Source of the DNA: Tolypothrix sp. PCC 7910
GTDB taxonomy: Bacteria > Cyanobacteriota > Cyanobacteriia > Cyanobacteriales > Nostocaceae
Assembly: GCF_011769525.1 (NCBI RefSeq)
Contig: NZ_CP050440.1
Span: 1,055,501 to 1,119,500, forward strand
Direction: 5' to 3'
Length of the DNA stretch: 64,000 nucleotides
The notes under the pieces are model-generated. The model worked only from the letters and a program-made list of their open reading frames with translations. It was not told the origin of the DNA and did no database searches. The position numbers and the translations under genes were made by a program. Below are positions 26,326-36,927 of this stretch, piece after piece (the stretch's first letter is position 1; each line of letters opens with the position of its first letter).

Positions 26326-26799
26326 ATGACAAATAATTTAGTAGGTACTTGGAAACTGGTTAGCTGTGAAACGAGAACAGCAAATGGTCAAATTTTTTAT
26401 CCTTTGGGTGAAAACCCCAGTGGCTACATCATTTATACAGATAATGGATATGTTTCTGTAGCGATGATGAGAGCGAATCGCCTTCAATTTCAAGCTGGGG
26501 ATATTGCTGCTGGTACTGTGGAAGAAAAGGTGGCGGCGGCTGATAGTTATGTTTCCTACTGTGGAACTTACGAAATCCAAGACAATCGAGTTGTGCATCA
26601 TGTGGAAGTGAGTTTCTTCCCGAACTGGGTAGGAGCAAATCAAGTCCGGTATGTGCAATTAAATGGTGAGTTATTGACTTTGAGTACACCTCCTATACTT
26701 GTTAATGGTGTTGAGATTGTTGGTAGCTTAGTTTGGCAGCTTGTAGGTAACATAAAGCCAGAAAAAGAATTAGTTACTTCTCATGTCACAGTACATTGA
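26326..26799 (+). CDS. lipocalin-like domain protein
   Basis: About 157 residues from ATG 26326 (ATG 26314 is possible). It begins NNLVGTWKLVSCETR and has GYIIYTDNGYVSVAMMR, both typical of the small lipocalin-like barrel (GTWxLVS family) often found in polyketide and fatty-acid clusters. Such proteins bind hydrophobic intermediates or act as cyclases/isomerases; no catalytic residues can be named. The 3' end overlaps the hydrolase gene by 17 bp, showing tight coupling. Confidence 0.8.
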   Translation: MTNNLVGTWKLVSCETRTANGQIFYPLGENPSGYIIYTDNGYVSVAMMRANRLQFQAGDIAAGTVEEKVAAADSYVSYCGTYEIQDNRVVHHVEVSFFPNWVGANQVRYVQLNGELLTLSTPPILVNGVEIVGSLVWQLVGNIKPEKELVTSHVTVH

Positions 26800-27655
26800 A
26801 GTTGGCGAACATCGATTAATGGCGCTAGGTGGGAATCAAAATCAATCAGGGATACCAATTATTTTTCTACATGGAATAACGCTATCTGCTAACTTTTGGA
26901 TACCGAATTTACCTGCTATTGTTAGAGAAAATATACCTTGGTATTCTCTGAGTTTACCTGGTCATTATCCAGACTACTATCAACCTGAATTATTAACAGC
27001 AAATATGCTAGCCGATATCCTAATGAATGCAATTCAGAAGTTGGTAGGTAAGCAGCCAGTGGCTTTAGTCGGATACTCAACAGGTGGGTTTGCGGCTTTA
27101 AATCTCGCGGCTCATTTTCCTAGCGAAATTAAAGGTGTTTTCTGTATTTCTGGCTTTTGTGAAGGACAATGGCATGGTTTTTTGGGATGGTTACAGCGGC
27201 GATCGCAAAATGGTGTAATGGGTAAGTTACTTTGTAAAATGCTCTGCAAAGCACTCACGCTCAATCAATTTAGCTACAAGTTGGGGTGTAGTATCAACGC
27301 AAGCGATCGCAAAGCTTATTGGAATGCACCTACCCTACAAACAACTGTTGACGCAGTTTATCCAGATGTCATCAAACACAATCTCAACAATATTGTTAAC
27401 TTGTTTGAGTGGTTCGCAGATATGGATATTAGCCATCTGTTACCCAAGATTCAAGCACCTACTTTGATTTTAAGTGGCGATCGCGATCCAGTTATCCCCC
27501 TGGCGCAAGCAAAATTCATTGCTAGTCAAATTACTGAGGCTGAACTAATTGTATTCGAGGGGATGGGACATATGTTTTTTGCAGAGCGATCGCTAGCTTA
27601 CCAAAATCTTTTAACAAGTTGGATAATAGGAAAGAAGCTATATATTCCTGAGTAA
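26783..27655 (+). CDS. alpha/beta hydrolase
   Basis: 290 residues of the alpha/beta-hydrolase fold. The oxyanion loop is IFLHGITLS, the nucleophile elbow is GYSTGG (Ser near 96), a late acid is in SGDRDPVIP, and the catalytic His is in GMGHMFF. A cap region (~125-190) separates strands 6 and 7. No signal peptide, so it acts in the cytoplasm. As the next gene after the carrier, methyltransferase and lipocalin-like genes it is a candidate to release the finished chain from the carrier, acting as a stand-alone thioesterase; this is inference. Confidence 0.85.
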   Translation: MSQYIEVGEHRLMALGGNQNQSGIPIIFLHGITLSANFWIPNLPAIVRENIPWYSLSLPGHYPDYYQPELLTANMLADILMNAIQKLVGKQPVALVGYSTGGFAALNLAAHFPSEIKGVFCISGFCEGQWHGFLGWLQRRSQNGVMGKLLCKMLCKALTLNQFSYKLGCSINASDRKAYWNAPTLQTTVDAVYPDVIKHNLNNIVNLFEWFADMDISHLLPKIQAPTLILSGDRDPVIPLAQAKFIASQITEAELIVFEGMGHMFFAERSLAYQNLLTSWIIGKKLYIPE

Positions 27656-27860
27656 TAAATGTTGATAAGCTAATTGGTATTTAAGTTGTAATCAAGGTGA
27701 GCAATATGTCTGCTCTACAAGGAATTGATAAATTTACATCTGCAAATTACATGTCTTGTAACTGATGAAAATGCTTTGATAAAGTCGCATTTTGTACGAA
27801 CCGCAGAGAACGCTGAGAACACAGAGATCAAAGATTAAGAATAAGAGATTTTGAGGAATT

Positions 27861-29261
27861 ATGAATATGACTATCGAGCGCGTTTGTATTATTGGTGCTG
27901 GTTCATCTGGAATTGCTGCTGCTAAAATCTTGCATGAGCGCGGTATTCCCTTTGACTGCTTTGAAAAAGGATCTGGGATTGGTGGTAACTGGCGCTATAT
28001 GAATGATAACGGGATGTCTTCAGCTTATAAGTCCTTGCATATCAATTCATCTAAAGGACAAATGGCTTACTCTGATTTTCCTATGCCGGAGGATTACCCG
28101 CAGTATGCCAATCATAGCCAAGTTCTGCAATATTTCGAGTCTTATGTTGACCATTTTGGGTTTCGAGACAAAATCACTTTTAAAACGGAAGTTGCTCGTG
28201 TCGCGCCAGTTGGTGATGGTACTTACGATGTGACTATCAAAAACGTTAACGGGGAGCGAACACAGCGCTATGGTGCAGTAATTGTGGCTAATGGTCATCA
28301 CTGGTACCCAAATATGCCAAAGTTCCCTGGAGAATTTACAGGGAAAACAATGCACACCCACGACTATAAAACTCCAGTGGGGATGGATGACAAGAATATT
28401 TTAGTTGTAGGTGTCGGTAATTCAGCTTGTGATATCGCTTGTGAAACTTCACGAGTAGCAAATCAAACTTACCTTTCCACTCGTCGCAGTGCCTATGTAT
28501 TACCGAAGTATATTTTAGGCAGAACTCTTGATAGTTATCTCACACCTTTGTTTTTTGCCTTGCCATTACCATTGCGGCGATTATATGGTCAAATACTGTT
28601 ATACCTAGCTCGCGGGTTGCAATCTGCATACGGGTTTCCTAATCCCACCCATAAATTCTTGAGCGAACATCCGACAATCTCCTCAGAATTACTGAATTTT
28701 GTAGGCTATGGTAGGGTAAAAATCAAACCAAATATTAAAGAACTTGCAGGCGATCGTGTGCGTTTTGAAGATGGTACAGAACTGCCAATAGATATCATTA
28801 TTTACGGTACAGGCTATAAAATTGCTTTTCCGTTTTTTGACAAAGACTTCATTAATCCCGAAGACAATGAATTTCCCCTGTACAAGCGAGTTGTACACCC
28901 AGAACATCCCAATCTTTACTTTATTGGTTTGTTGCAGCCGATAGGTGCAATTATGCCTTTAGCTGAGTGGCAATCGAAGTGGATTGCAGAAGTGATAGCC
29001 AAAAATGTGAGTTTACCCAGCACAGCACAGATGTTACGGCATATAGATAAGGAACGGCGACTGATACAAAAACAATATGTCAATTCCAAACGCCACACAA
29101 TGCAAGTAGATTTTTGTCCTTACATCAATGAAATTAAAAAAGAAATCAAAAAAGGACGCAGATATAACAATTCAAAATTCAACATACCCTTTGGCAAGCG
29201 CAAAGCGCTACAAAATTCAAAATTAATAAATCCAGAATTTTCCAGGATGTCCGAGATTTAA
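27861..29261 (+). CDS. flavin-containing monooxygenase
   Basis: 466 residues of the FMO/Baeyer-Villiger class. FAD-binding IIGAGSSGIAAAK (~10-22), the fingerprint FTGKTMHTHDYK (FxGxxxHxxxY/W), and a second Rossmann motif VVGVGNSACDIA for NADPH. It could hydroxylate or insert oxygen in the acyl product. The gap of 205 bp from the hydrolase has an interspersed GAACCGCAGAGAACGC-type repeat, so co-transcription is less sure. The C-terminal ~30 residues come from low-complexity and repeat DNA (including AAGCGCAAAGCGCT near 29195-29215) and are probably a late extension. Confidence 0.88.
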   Translation: MNMTIERVCIIGAGSSGIAAAKILHERGIPFDCFEKGSGIGGNWRYMNDNGMSSAYKSLHINSSKGQMAYSDFPMPEDYPQYANHSQVLQYFESYVDHFGFRDKITFKTEVARVAPVGDGTYDVTIKNVNGERTQRYGAVIVANGHHWYPNMPKFPGEFTGKTMHTHDYKTPVGMDDKNILVVGVGNSACDIACETSRVANQTYLSTRRSAYVLPKYILGRTLDSYLTPLFFALPLPLRRLYGQILLYLARGLQSAYGFPNPTHKFLSEHPTISSELLNFVGYGRVKIKPNIKELAGDRVRFEDGTELPIDIIIYGTGYKIAFPFFDKDFINPEDNEFPLYKRVVHPEHPNLYFIGLLQPIGAIMPLAEWQSKWIAEVIAKNVSLPSTAQMLRHIDKERRLIQKQYVNSKRHTMQVDFCPYINEIKKEIKKGRRYNNSKFNIPFGKRKALQNSKLINPEFSRMSEI

Positions 29262-29442
29262 TACCATTTTGAAAAAAGAATGCGACAGATGGGTAGGGGC
29301 ACGGCACCAGTAAGATATTTGATATGCCAAAAGATTGCGGATGCCGTGCCCTTACAAAGAATTTATTGAAAGCGGCGGGAAACTCCATCCCCTTGTGGGT
29401 GGAGTTTTTCATCTGTCACAAACATGATATGAATTAGTATAA
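29262..29442. repeat. REPIN-containing MITE-like element
   Basis: Starts TAATACCATTTTGAAAAAAG, contains the REP pair GGGGCACGGCACC ... GGATGCCGTGCCC (29293-29355) around TTTGATATGCCAAAAG, a GGGAAACTCCATCCCC segment, and ends CATCTGTCAC ... ATGAATTAGTATA. The core is the reverse complement of 19910-19985. It lies just after the monooxygenase stop codon. Confidence 0.7.
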
Positions 29443-29480
29443 TCTATTACCAATGCGAACCTGGCATTAAAGTAAAGTCT

Positions 29481-29504
29481 GCCGGGCAGAAGATTCTGTC
29501 CGGC
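29481..29504. other. small GC-rich hairpin in the regulator leader
   Basis: GCCGGGCAGA-AGAT-TCTGTCCGGC forms a 10-bp stem with one mismatch. It lies 170 bp before the response-regulator start, followed by GAGTTTTAC, so it may be a weak terminator or a leader structure. Confidence 0.35.
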
Positions 29505-29675
29505 GAGTTTTACATGAAAGTCAAGCTGTTGATTCCTATACAAGTATCAATTTCACAGTGGTACAAAAGAACCAATACACATTATGATGATCAATATAGG
29601 TCTAGGTGCATATTCCCTTCTGTCTCCTGCCTTGCTATAACGATAATTTTTAGCACCGAGTTACTTAATTGATTA

Positions 29676-31961
29676 ATGAAAATCTTGCTGATTGAAGACG
29701 ACGAGATTTTAGTAAGTGTCTTAGCGAATTCTTTAACCCAAAATAACTATGTTGTTGACATCGCGCCAGATGGATATGCGGGTTGGGAATATAGCCAAGC
29801 TTATAACTATGACTTGATATTAATAGATGTGGGATTGCCGAAACTGGACGGTATTAGTTTATGTCAACGCTTACGTTCTGCTGGCAATTCCACTCCGATT
29901 TTGTTAATTACCGCCAAAGATGCAACTAGCGATCGCATTCGTGGGCTTGATGCTGGTGCTGATGATTATCTCATCAAACCTTTAGATTTAGGAGAACTGC
30001 AAGCCAGAGTGAGGGCACTGTTACGTCGGGGGGATACTCCTGTTTCTCTATTGCTGGAAATTGGAGGATTACGTATCGATCCAAGTAGTTGTCAAGTAAC
30101 ATTTAACGATAAGCTGCTGGATTTAACACCAAAAGAATATAGCTTACTAGAGTTATTTATCCGCAATCCTTCCCGAGTTTTCAGCCGGGGCAATATAATT
30201 GAGCATCTCTGGACTTTTGACGATCCTCCTCAAGAGGAAAGTGTTAAATCGCACATTAAGGGCTTGCGGCAAAAGTTGAAAGCAGTTGGCGCAGTAGATT
30301 GGATTGAAAATGTATATGGTTTAGGATATCGATTGCACCCTGCTGTGAAAGAAGCAAGGGAGCAGAGAAGAGAGGAGAAAGCAAAATTACCCGTCTCTAA
30401 TATTCAACAGCAATTCAACCAAGCAATGAGTAAGTTGTGGCATCAATATGAAGGGTTGATGCAGCAACGGATGACGGTACTACAAGAAGCAGCCACCGCA
30501 CTGACTGGGGAGTTACCTCAAGAGTTACGCAAATCCGCAGAAAAAGAAGCCCATAAGCTAGCTGGTGTCTTAGGAATGTTTGAGCTAGAGACGGGTACTC
30601 AGATAGCGCGGGAGATTGAACAAATTCTGGGGAAAAATGCCAAATTATCTGCGGCTCAAAAAACGCAATTGCGATCGCAAATTCCAGAGTTGGGTAACTT
30701 AATTAACTTGATGGGGCAAAAGTCCCATCCAACTACCACTTTAATTGCAGAGGAAATTAGTCAGCGATTGTTATTAATTGACCCCAATCCGCAACTGAGT
30801 TCGCAGTTACAACAACTTGTTGAGAACTTAAGTATAAGCTGGCAGCAAATTACTGAGTTAGAGGAAGCCAAAAACCTACTACAAACAACATCACCAGATT
30901 TAGTGGTGCTAAATTTCAGTGAAGTGGGACATCGGCAAGAAAGTTTGGCGCTGTTATCAGATTTAGCTACTCGGACTCCGCCTATACCCGTTTTGGTACT
31001 AGCTGCTGATGAATTGGCAGAACGCGTAACTTTGGCGCAGTATGGCGCACGGGGTTTTCTGGCTCAACCTGTAACATCTGTTCAAATTTGGGATGTTGCA
31101 TCTCAACTATTACAGCGCACTCACGATTTACGAGTGAATGTCTTGGTTGTAGATGACGATCCTGTAATTATAGCCGCATTGCGTTCAATGTTGGAACCTT
31201 GGGGTATGCGGGTGACAGCATTAGACAAGCCGTTACGTTTCTGGGAGGTGCTGCAATCTACCACACCAGATTTGTTGATTTTGGATGTGGAAATGCCCGA
31301 TATCAGCGGCATAGAATTATGCCAAGCAGTTCGCACAGATCCGCAATGGCAGGAATTGCCGATTGTGTTTCTCACCGCACACCGCGACATCGAAACCGTA
31401 CAGCAGGTGTTTGCGGTTGGGGGAGATGACTATGTAATTAAACCAGTGGTAGGCGCAGAACTGTTAGCGCGCATTAATCATCGCTTAGAACGCAGTCGCT
31501 TACTCCAGTCGCTTTCCACTAAAGATCCGCTCACCGGATTAGCAAATCAGTTACAGTCTAGCCGCGACTTGCAGCAGTTAATTGCTCAAGCTCAGAAACA
31601 TCAGCATTCCCTTTGCTTGGCGATATTGAGTGTGACTGATTTACGCCAAATCAATAGCAAGTATGGGCATGAAACTGGTAACCAAGTATTGCAACGATGG
31701 AGTCGTCTATTTCAATCAGCATTTTGTAGCGACGAAGTTCTCGGTTATTGGGGGAATGGAGAATTTGTCATTGGATTTTCTGGGTTAACAAAACTAGAAG
31801 TAAAAGACCGCTTGGGTAATATTTTAACTACTATCCGCCAGCAAATATTCACCGCAGCCAATGGCGATCGCTTTCAAGCAGTTTGCAATTGTGCTGTGGT
31901 TGAGTATCCTCAAGATGGACAAAACATTCAATTTTTATATCAAGTTGCAATTGGTCTTTAG
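29676..31961 (+). CDS. RcaC-like multi-domain response regulator (REC-OmpR wHTH-Hpt-REC-REC-GGDEF-like)
   Basis: 761 residues. Domains in order: receiver 1-115 (LIEDDE, LILIDVGLPKLDG, TAK, KPL); OmpR/PhoB winged helix ~125-225 (LDLTPKEYSLLELF, SVKSHIKGLRQKL, YGLGYRL); Hpt ~245-345 with EKEAHKLAGVLG; a degenerate receiver ~365-480 (LLIDPNPQLS); a full receiver ~488-605 (VVDDDPVI, LLILDVEMPDISG, TAH, KPV); and a GGDEF-like domain with DPLTGLANQLQ but YWGNGEFVIGF at the active loop, so cyclase activity is doubtful. The receiver-wHTH-Hpt-receiver order is that of RcaC, which binds direct repeats with an 11-bp period. It is the only DNA-binding regulator in the lipid cluster and the prime candidate for the TTCTCCCC boxes. 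Its own promoter lacks the box. Confidence 0.93.
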   Translation: MKILLIEDDEILVSVLANSLTQNNYVVDIAPDGYAGWEYSQAYNYDLILIDVGLPKLDGISLCQRLRSAGNSTPILLITAKDATSDRIRGLDAGADDYLIKPLDLGELQARVRALLRRGDTPVSLLLEIGGLRIDPSSCQVTFNDKLLDLTPKEYSLLELFIRNPSRVFSRGNIIEHLWTFDDPPQEESVKSHIKGLRQKLKAVGAVDWIENVYGLGYRLHPAVKEAREQRREEKAKLPVSNIQQQFNQAMSKLWHQYEGLMQQRMTVLQEAATALTGELPQELRKSAEKEAHKLAGVLGMFELETGTQIAREIEQILGKNAKLSAAQKTQLRSQIPELGNLINLMGQKSHPTTTLIAEEISQRLLLIDPNPQLSSQLQQLVENLSISWQQITELEEAKNLLQTTSPDLVVLNFSEVGHRQESLALLSDLATRTPPIPVLVLAADELAERVTLAQYGARGFLAQPVTSVQIWDVASQLLQRTHDLRVNVLVVDDDPVIIAALRSMLEPWGMRVTALDKPLRFWEVLQSTTPDLLILDVEMPDISGIELCQAVRTDPQWQELPIVFLTAHRDIETVQQVFAVGGDDYVIKPVVGAELLARINHRLERSRLLQSLSTKDPLTGLANQLQSSRDLQQLIAQAQKHQHSLCLAILSVTDLRQINSKYGHETGNQVLQRWSRLFQSAFCSDEVLGYWGNGEFVIGFSGLTKLEVKDRLGNILTTIRQQIFTAANGDRFQAVCNCAVVEYPQDGQNIQFLYQVAIGL

Positions 31962-32082
31962 GAAGGCTTCCAACTACAAACATATACTATTGTTTTATGC
32001 TTATAGAGACATCTACTCTGCCAAAACCTTGACCATAGGTACAATAAGTATTTGTTTCAGGATTAAAATCTACAGGTGGATG

Positions 32083-32292
32083 CTATGTAGGATATATTTT
32101 GCCATTTTTGCACCTTATCCTTCGCCCAGAAGCCAAATCAATTAAAGCGCATAGTGCTATCAATACCTTTGCCAATTTACGAGGGTTAATTCCTGTATTA
32201 ACGCCTTTTTCTCTAGGGTTTGGCAAAAACAAGCTGATCGCGGCGATCGCACAAAGAGCGACCTTCAAAAGAATCGGATACATAACCACCAA
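32083..32292 (-). CDS. possible small membrane protein
   Basis: A 69-residue frame with one hydrophobic helix (YPILLKVALCAIAAISLFL) and a basic tail ending GRRIRCKNGKIYPT. It contains a GCGATCGC. An overlapping plus-strand frame of similar length exists, and neither has a recognised family. Listed because the 31962-32515 gap otherwise holds only a hairpin. Confidence 0.25.
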   Translation of the reverse strand: MVVMYPILLKVALCAIAAISLFLPNPREKGVNTGINPRKLAKVLIALCALIDLASGRRIRCKNGKIYPT

Positions 32293-32366
32293 ACTCTTCT
32301 AAATTGGGGCTTGAGAATCAGGCGATCACCTTTTTATTTAGGTCAAATATTATTCATGCACTCTTT

Positions 32367-32404
32367 GAGGACGGTATTTCAACTGATGTTGAAATACCGT
32401 CCTC
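32367..32404. terminator. perfect 17-bp hairpin between the regulator and katG
   Basis: GAGGACGGTATTTCAAC pairs perfectly with GTTGAAATACCGTCCTC across loop TGAT. It lies 112 bp beyond the katG stop (minus strand) and 400 bp beyond the regulator stop, and probably insulates both converging transcripts. Confidence 0.65.
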
Positions 32405-32515
32405 ATATTTGTTTCTAGCTTCCACCCACGTTCAGGATTTCTGCTGTTTTAGTCCCACAATCGCCAAATGAGCGAAGTTACGCCGAGGAAACCTCGAAAA
32501 CCTTCTCGCTCTCGA

Positions 32516-34936
<2,421 letters not shown>

Positions 34937-34940
34937 CTAG

Positions 34941-36329
34941 TTACAAATTGGGATAAAGGTTTGGGCAAAGTGGCATATCATCTTCAATCAAAAGTCGTGC
35001 CAGGCTAGGTAATCCTTCACCGTAAGTCGGGTGGATATGCACCGATTGTTCTAACACCTGCCAAGTTGCATCCGCTGCCATCAGGGATAAAAATACATGC
35101 ACCAATTCTGCTGTTTCATAGCCAACCAGGGTTGCGCCTAAGATTTTGTCAGTGTCGCGATCAATTACCATGCGGTAAAACCCTAAGTCATGTCCCCATT
35201 CAATTCCACGGGCAATCTGATCTATTGGTAGGGTGACAGCACGGGCGTTAATACCCTGCTTCTGTGCTTGCTCTAGCGTCATTCCTACCCGTCCAACTTG
35301 TGGTTCCGTGTACACCGCATAACCGAGAACGCGATCGCTGCGGGTGCGTTGTTCCCCGCATAAAATGGCTTTCAAGCGACGGTAATCTTCCCAAGAAACA
35401 TGGGTAAAGGCTGGTTGTCCGGCAGCATCTCCGATGGCGTAAATTCCTTTAGTGGTTGTCTGAAATTGATCGTTGATTTTGATAAAGCCTTTTTTATCCA
35501 GTTCTACCCCTGCGGCTGCAACATTCAATGCATCCGTGTTGGGTTTGCGCCCAATCACCACCATTAAAGCTTCACCCTCAAGGGTTTCGCCGTTACTCAA
35601 GGTGAGCGTAAATATATTATTGTTAAAGTCAACTCGTTGTACATTGACCTGAAAGTGCAGATAAATCCCATCTTGCTGTAATGCTTGTGCCAAGGTTTGA
35701 CTAACATCTGGTTCTTCTTGTGCCAACACGCGATCGCCTCGCACAATTAGATGAGTTTCACTGCCTAAACGAGCTAACCCTTGCCCCAATTCCAGCCCAA
35801 TATAACCTGCACCAATCACTAGTAATCGCTTCGGTAGTTCCTTTAAATCAAAGAAGTTGCGATTGGTAAGATAGGGAGTTCCGGCTAAACCAGGTATATC
35901 TGGGATCAGTGAAGATGTACCAGTATTGATGACAACTAGTGGTGCTTGAACGGTGATATCTTTGCCTGTGACGATACCTTCTCCAGTGAACGAGGCTTCA
36001 GCGCCAACTACTTGCACTCCAGCATTTTCTAAACGCTGACGAACCCCTTGATTAAAGCGATCGCGAATACCTCTAACTCGCTCCATCACTATAGGAAAGT
36101 CAACCTGAACCTGAGTGTGAATCCCCAGTTTGGCAGCCTGACGGGCGCGGCCTGCGGCATGGGCAGCTGCTAAAAACGCTTTAGAAGGAGTACACCCGTA
36201 GTTAATGCAACTACCGCCTAACGCATCTCGTTCAAAAAGTACAACATTGTGTCCCGCTTTGGCAAAATCTGCGGCCAAAGGAATGCCACCTTGTCCGCTA
36301 CCAATCACAATTAAATCTGCGGTTTCCAT
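34941..36329 (-). CDS. class I pyridine nucleotide-disulphide oxidoreductase (mercuric-reductase-like)
   Basis: 462 residues. FAD-binding VIGSGQGGIPLAADFA, redox-active disulphide GGSCINYGCTPSK, NAD(P)-binding VIGAGYIGLELGQGLARLG and the FAD motif IYAIGDAAG. The C-terminal interface has HIHPTYGEGLP, the His-Glu pair that assists the thiol of the partner subunit. Mercuric reductase would end with a Cys-Cys pair and often has an N-terminal MerA metal-binding domain; both are absent (tail is LCPNLYPNL), so mercury reduction is unlikely. A dihydrolipoamide-dehydrogenase-like or general disulphide/quinone reductase is more probable. It is in the same direction as katG, about 230 bp upstream. Confidence 0.88.
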   Translation of the reverse strand: METADLIVIGSGQGGIPLAADFAKAGHNVVLFERDALGGSCINYGCTPSKAFLAAAHAAGRARQAAKLGIHTQVQVDFPIVMERVRGIRDRFNQGVRQRLENAGVQVVGAEASFTGEGIVTGKDITVQAPLVVINTGTSSLIPDIPGLAGTPYLTNRNFFDLKELPKRLLVIGAGYIGLELGQGLARLGSETHLIVRGDRVLAQEEPDVSQTLAQALQQDGIYLHFQVNVQRVDFNNNIFTLTLSNGETLEGEALMVVIGRKPNTDALNVAAAGVELDKKGFIKINDQFQTTTKGIYAIGDAAGQPAFTHVSWEDYRRLKAILCGEQRTRSDRVLGYAVYTEPQVGRVGMTLEQAQKQGINARAVTLPIDQIARGIEWGHDLGFYRMVIDRDTDKILGATLVGYETAELVHVFLSLMAADATWQVLEQSVHIHPTYGEGLPSLARLLIEDDMPLCPNLYPNL

Positions 36330-36362
36330 CTCTACGCCCCCTCATCCTTGAGTAACAGCGAT

Positions 36363-36392
36363 GTCTCCGACAAGCCGCCTTGCGGCTACGCA
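36363..36392. repeat. short interspersed repeat
   Basis: GTCTCCGACAAGCCGCCTTG and the following CGGCTACGC; GCCGC/GCGGC can pair. It belongs to the same class as the repeats inserted in genes elsewhere in the window. Confidence 0.5.
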
Positions 36393-36517
36393 CTCACCCC
36401 CAGTTTACGGTCAAATACCATGCACAGAACTAATAAAATCTTGAACAAAAGTCATCGATTTTCTGTCTAATAAGTTTCAGCTAGATCCTTGGGTGTCAAT
36501 TTCCAGACTTTTTGTAG

Positions 36518-36925
36518 CTTAACCGCTGCAATGGCTCGGTGCTGGATTTAGGAACAGGGCCAGGAACCCAAGCGATCGCCCTCGCTGAACGAGGATTCCA
36601 AGTGATGGCAACAGATTTGTCAGAAGCAGCCATTAATCAAGCAGCAGCAAAAGCAAACCAGAAGGGTTTAGAAATTTCGTTTCGGCAAGATGATATTCTC
36701 AACAGTTGTCTGGAAAAATCTTTCGATTTGATTCTCGACAGAGGATGCTTCCATGTTCTGCCACCCCAAAGCTATGGTACTTACGTGCAAACAGTCGAAA
36801 CTTATTAAAGCCTAAGTGCTACCTGTTACTGAAATGCTTCTCTCAAGAGGAAACAAGAGAACAAGGCCCTTACCGCTTTACGCCAGACGAAATTCAGCAG
36901 ATATTTAAAACAATATCTCCAAGCG
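36518..36925 (+). pseudogene. broken class I SAM-dependent methyltransferase
   Basis: VLDLGTGPGTQAIALAERG (motif I) and VMATDLSEAAINQAAAKA (acidic loop) open the SAM-binding fold, continuing to FDLILDRGCFHVLPPQSYG. About position 36780-36790 the frame shifts: LLKPKCYLLLKCFSQEE and YRFTPDEIQQIFKTI continue in another frame. The N-terminal helix is cut off by a TAG at 36515 and the C-terminus is lost where the convergent molybdoenzyme gene ends. It resembles small thiopurine/tellurite-type methyltransferases, but too little is left to be sure. Confidence 0.75.
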
Positions 36926-36927
36926 GA

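Noticed and set aside
34941-36329. Mercuric reductase (merA)
   Set aside because: The redox CxxxxC motif is present, but the C-terminal Cys pair that binds mercury is absent and no mer genes adjoin.
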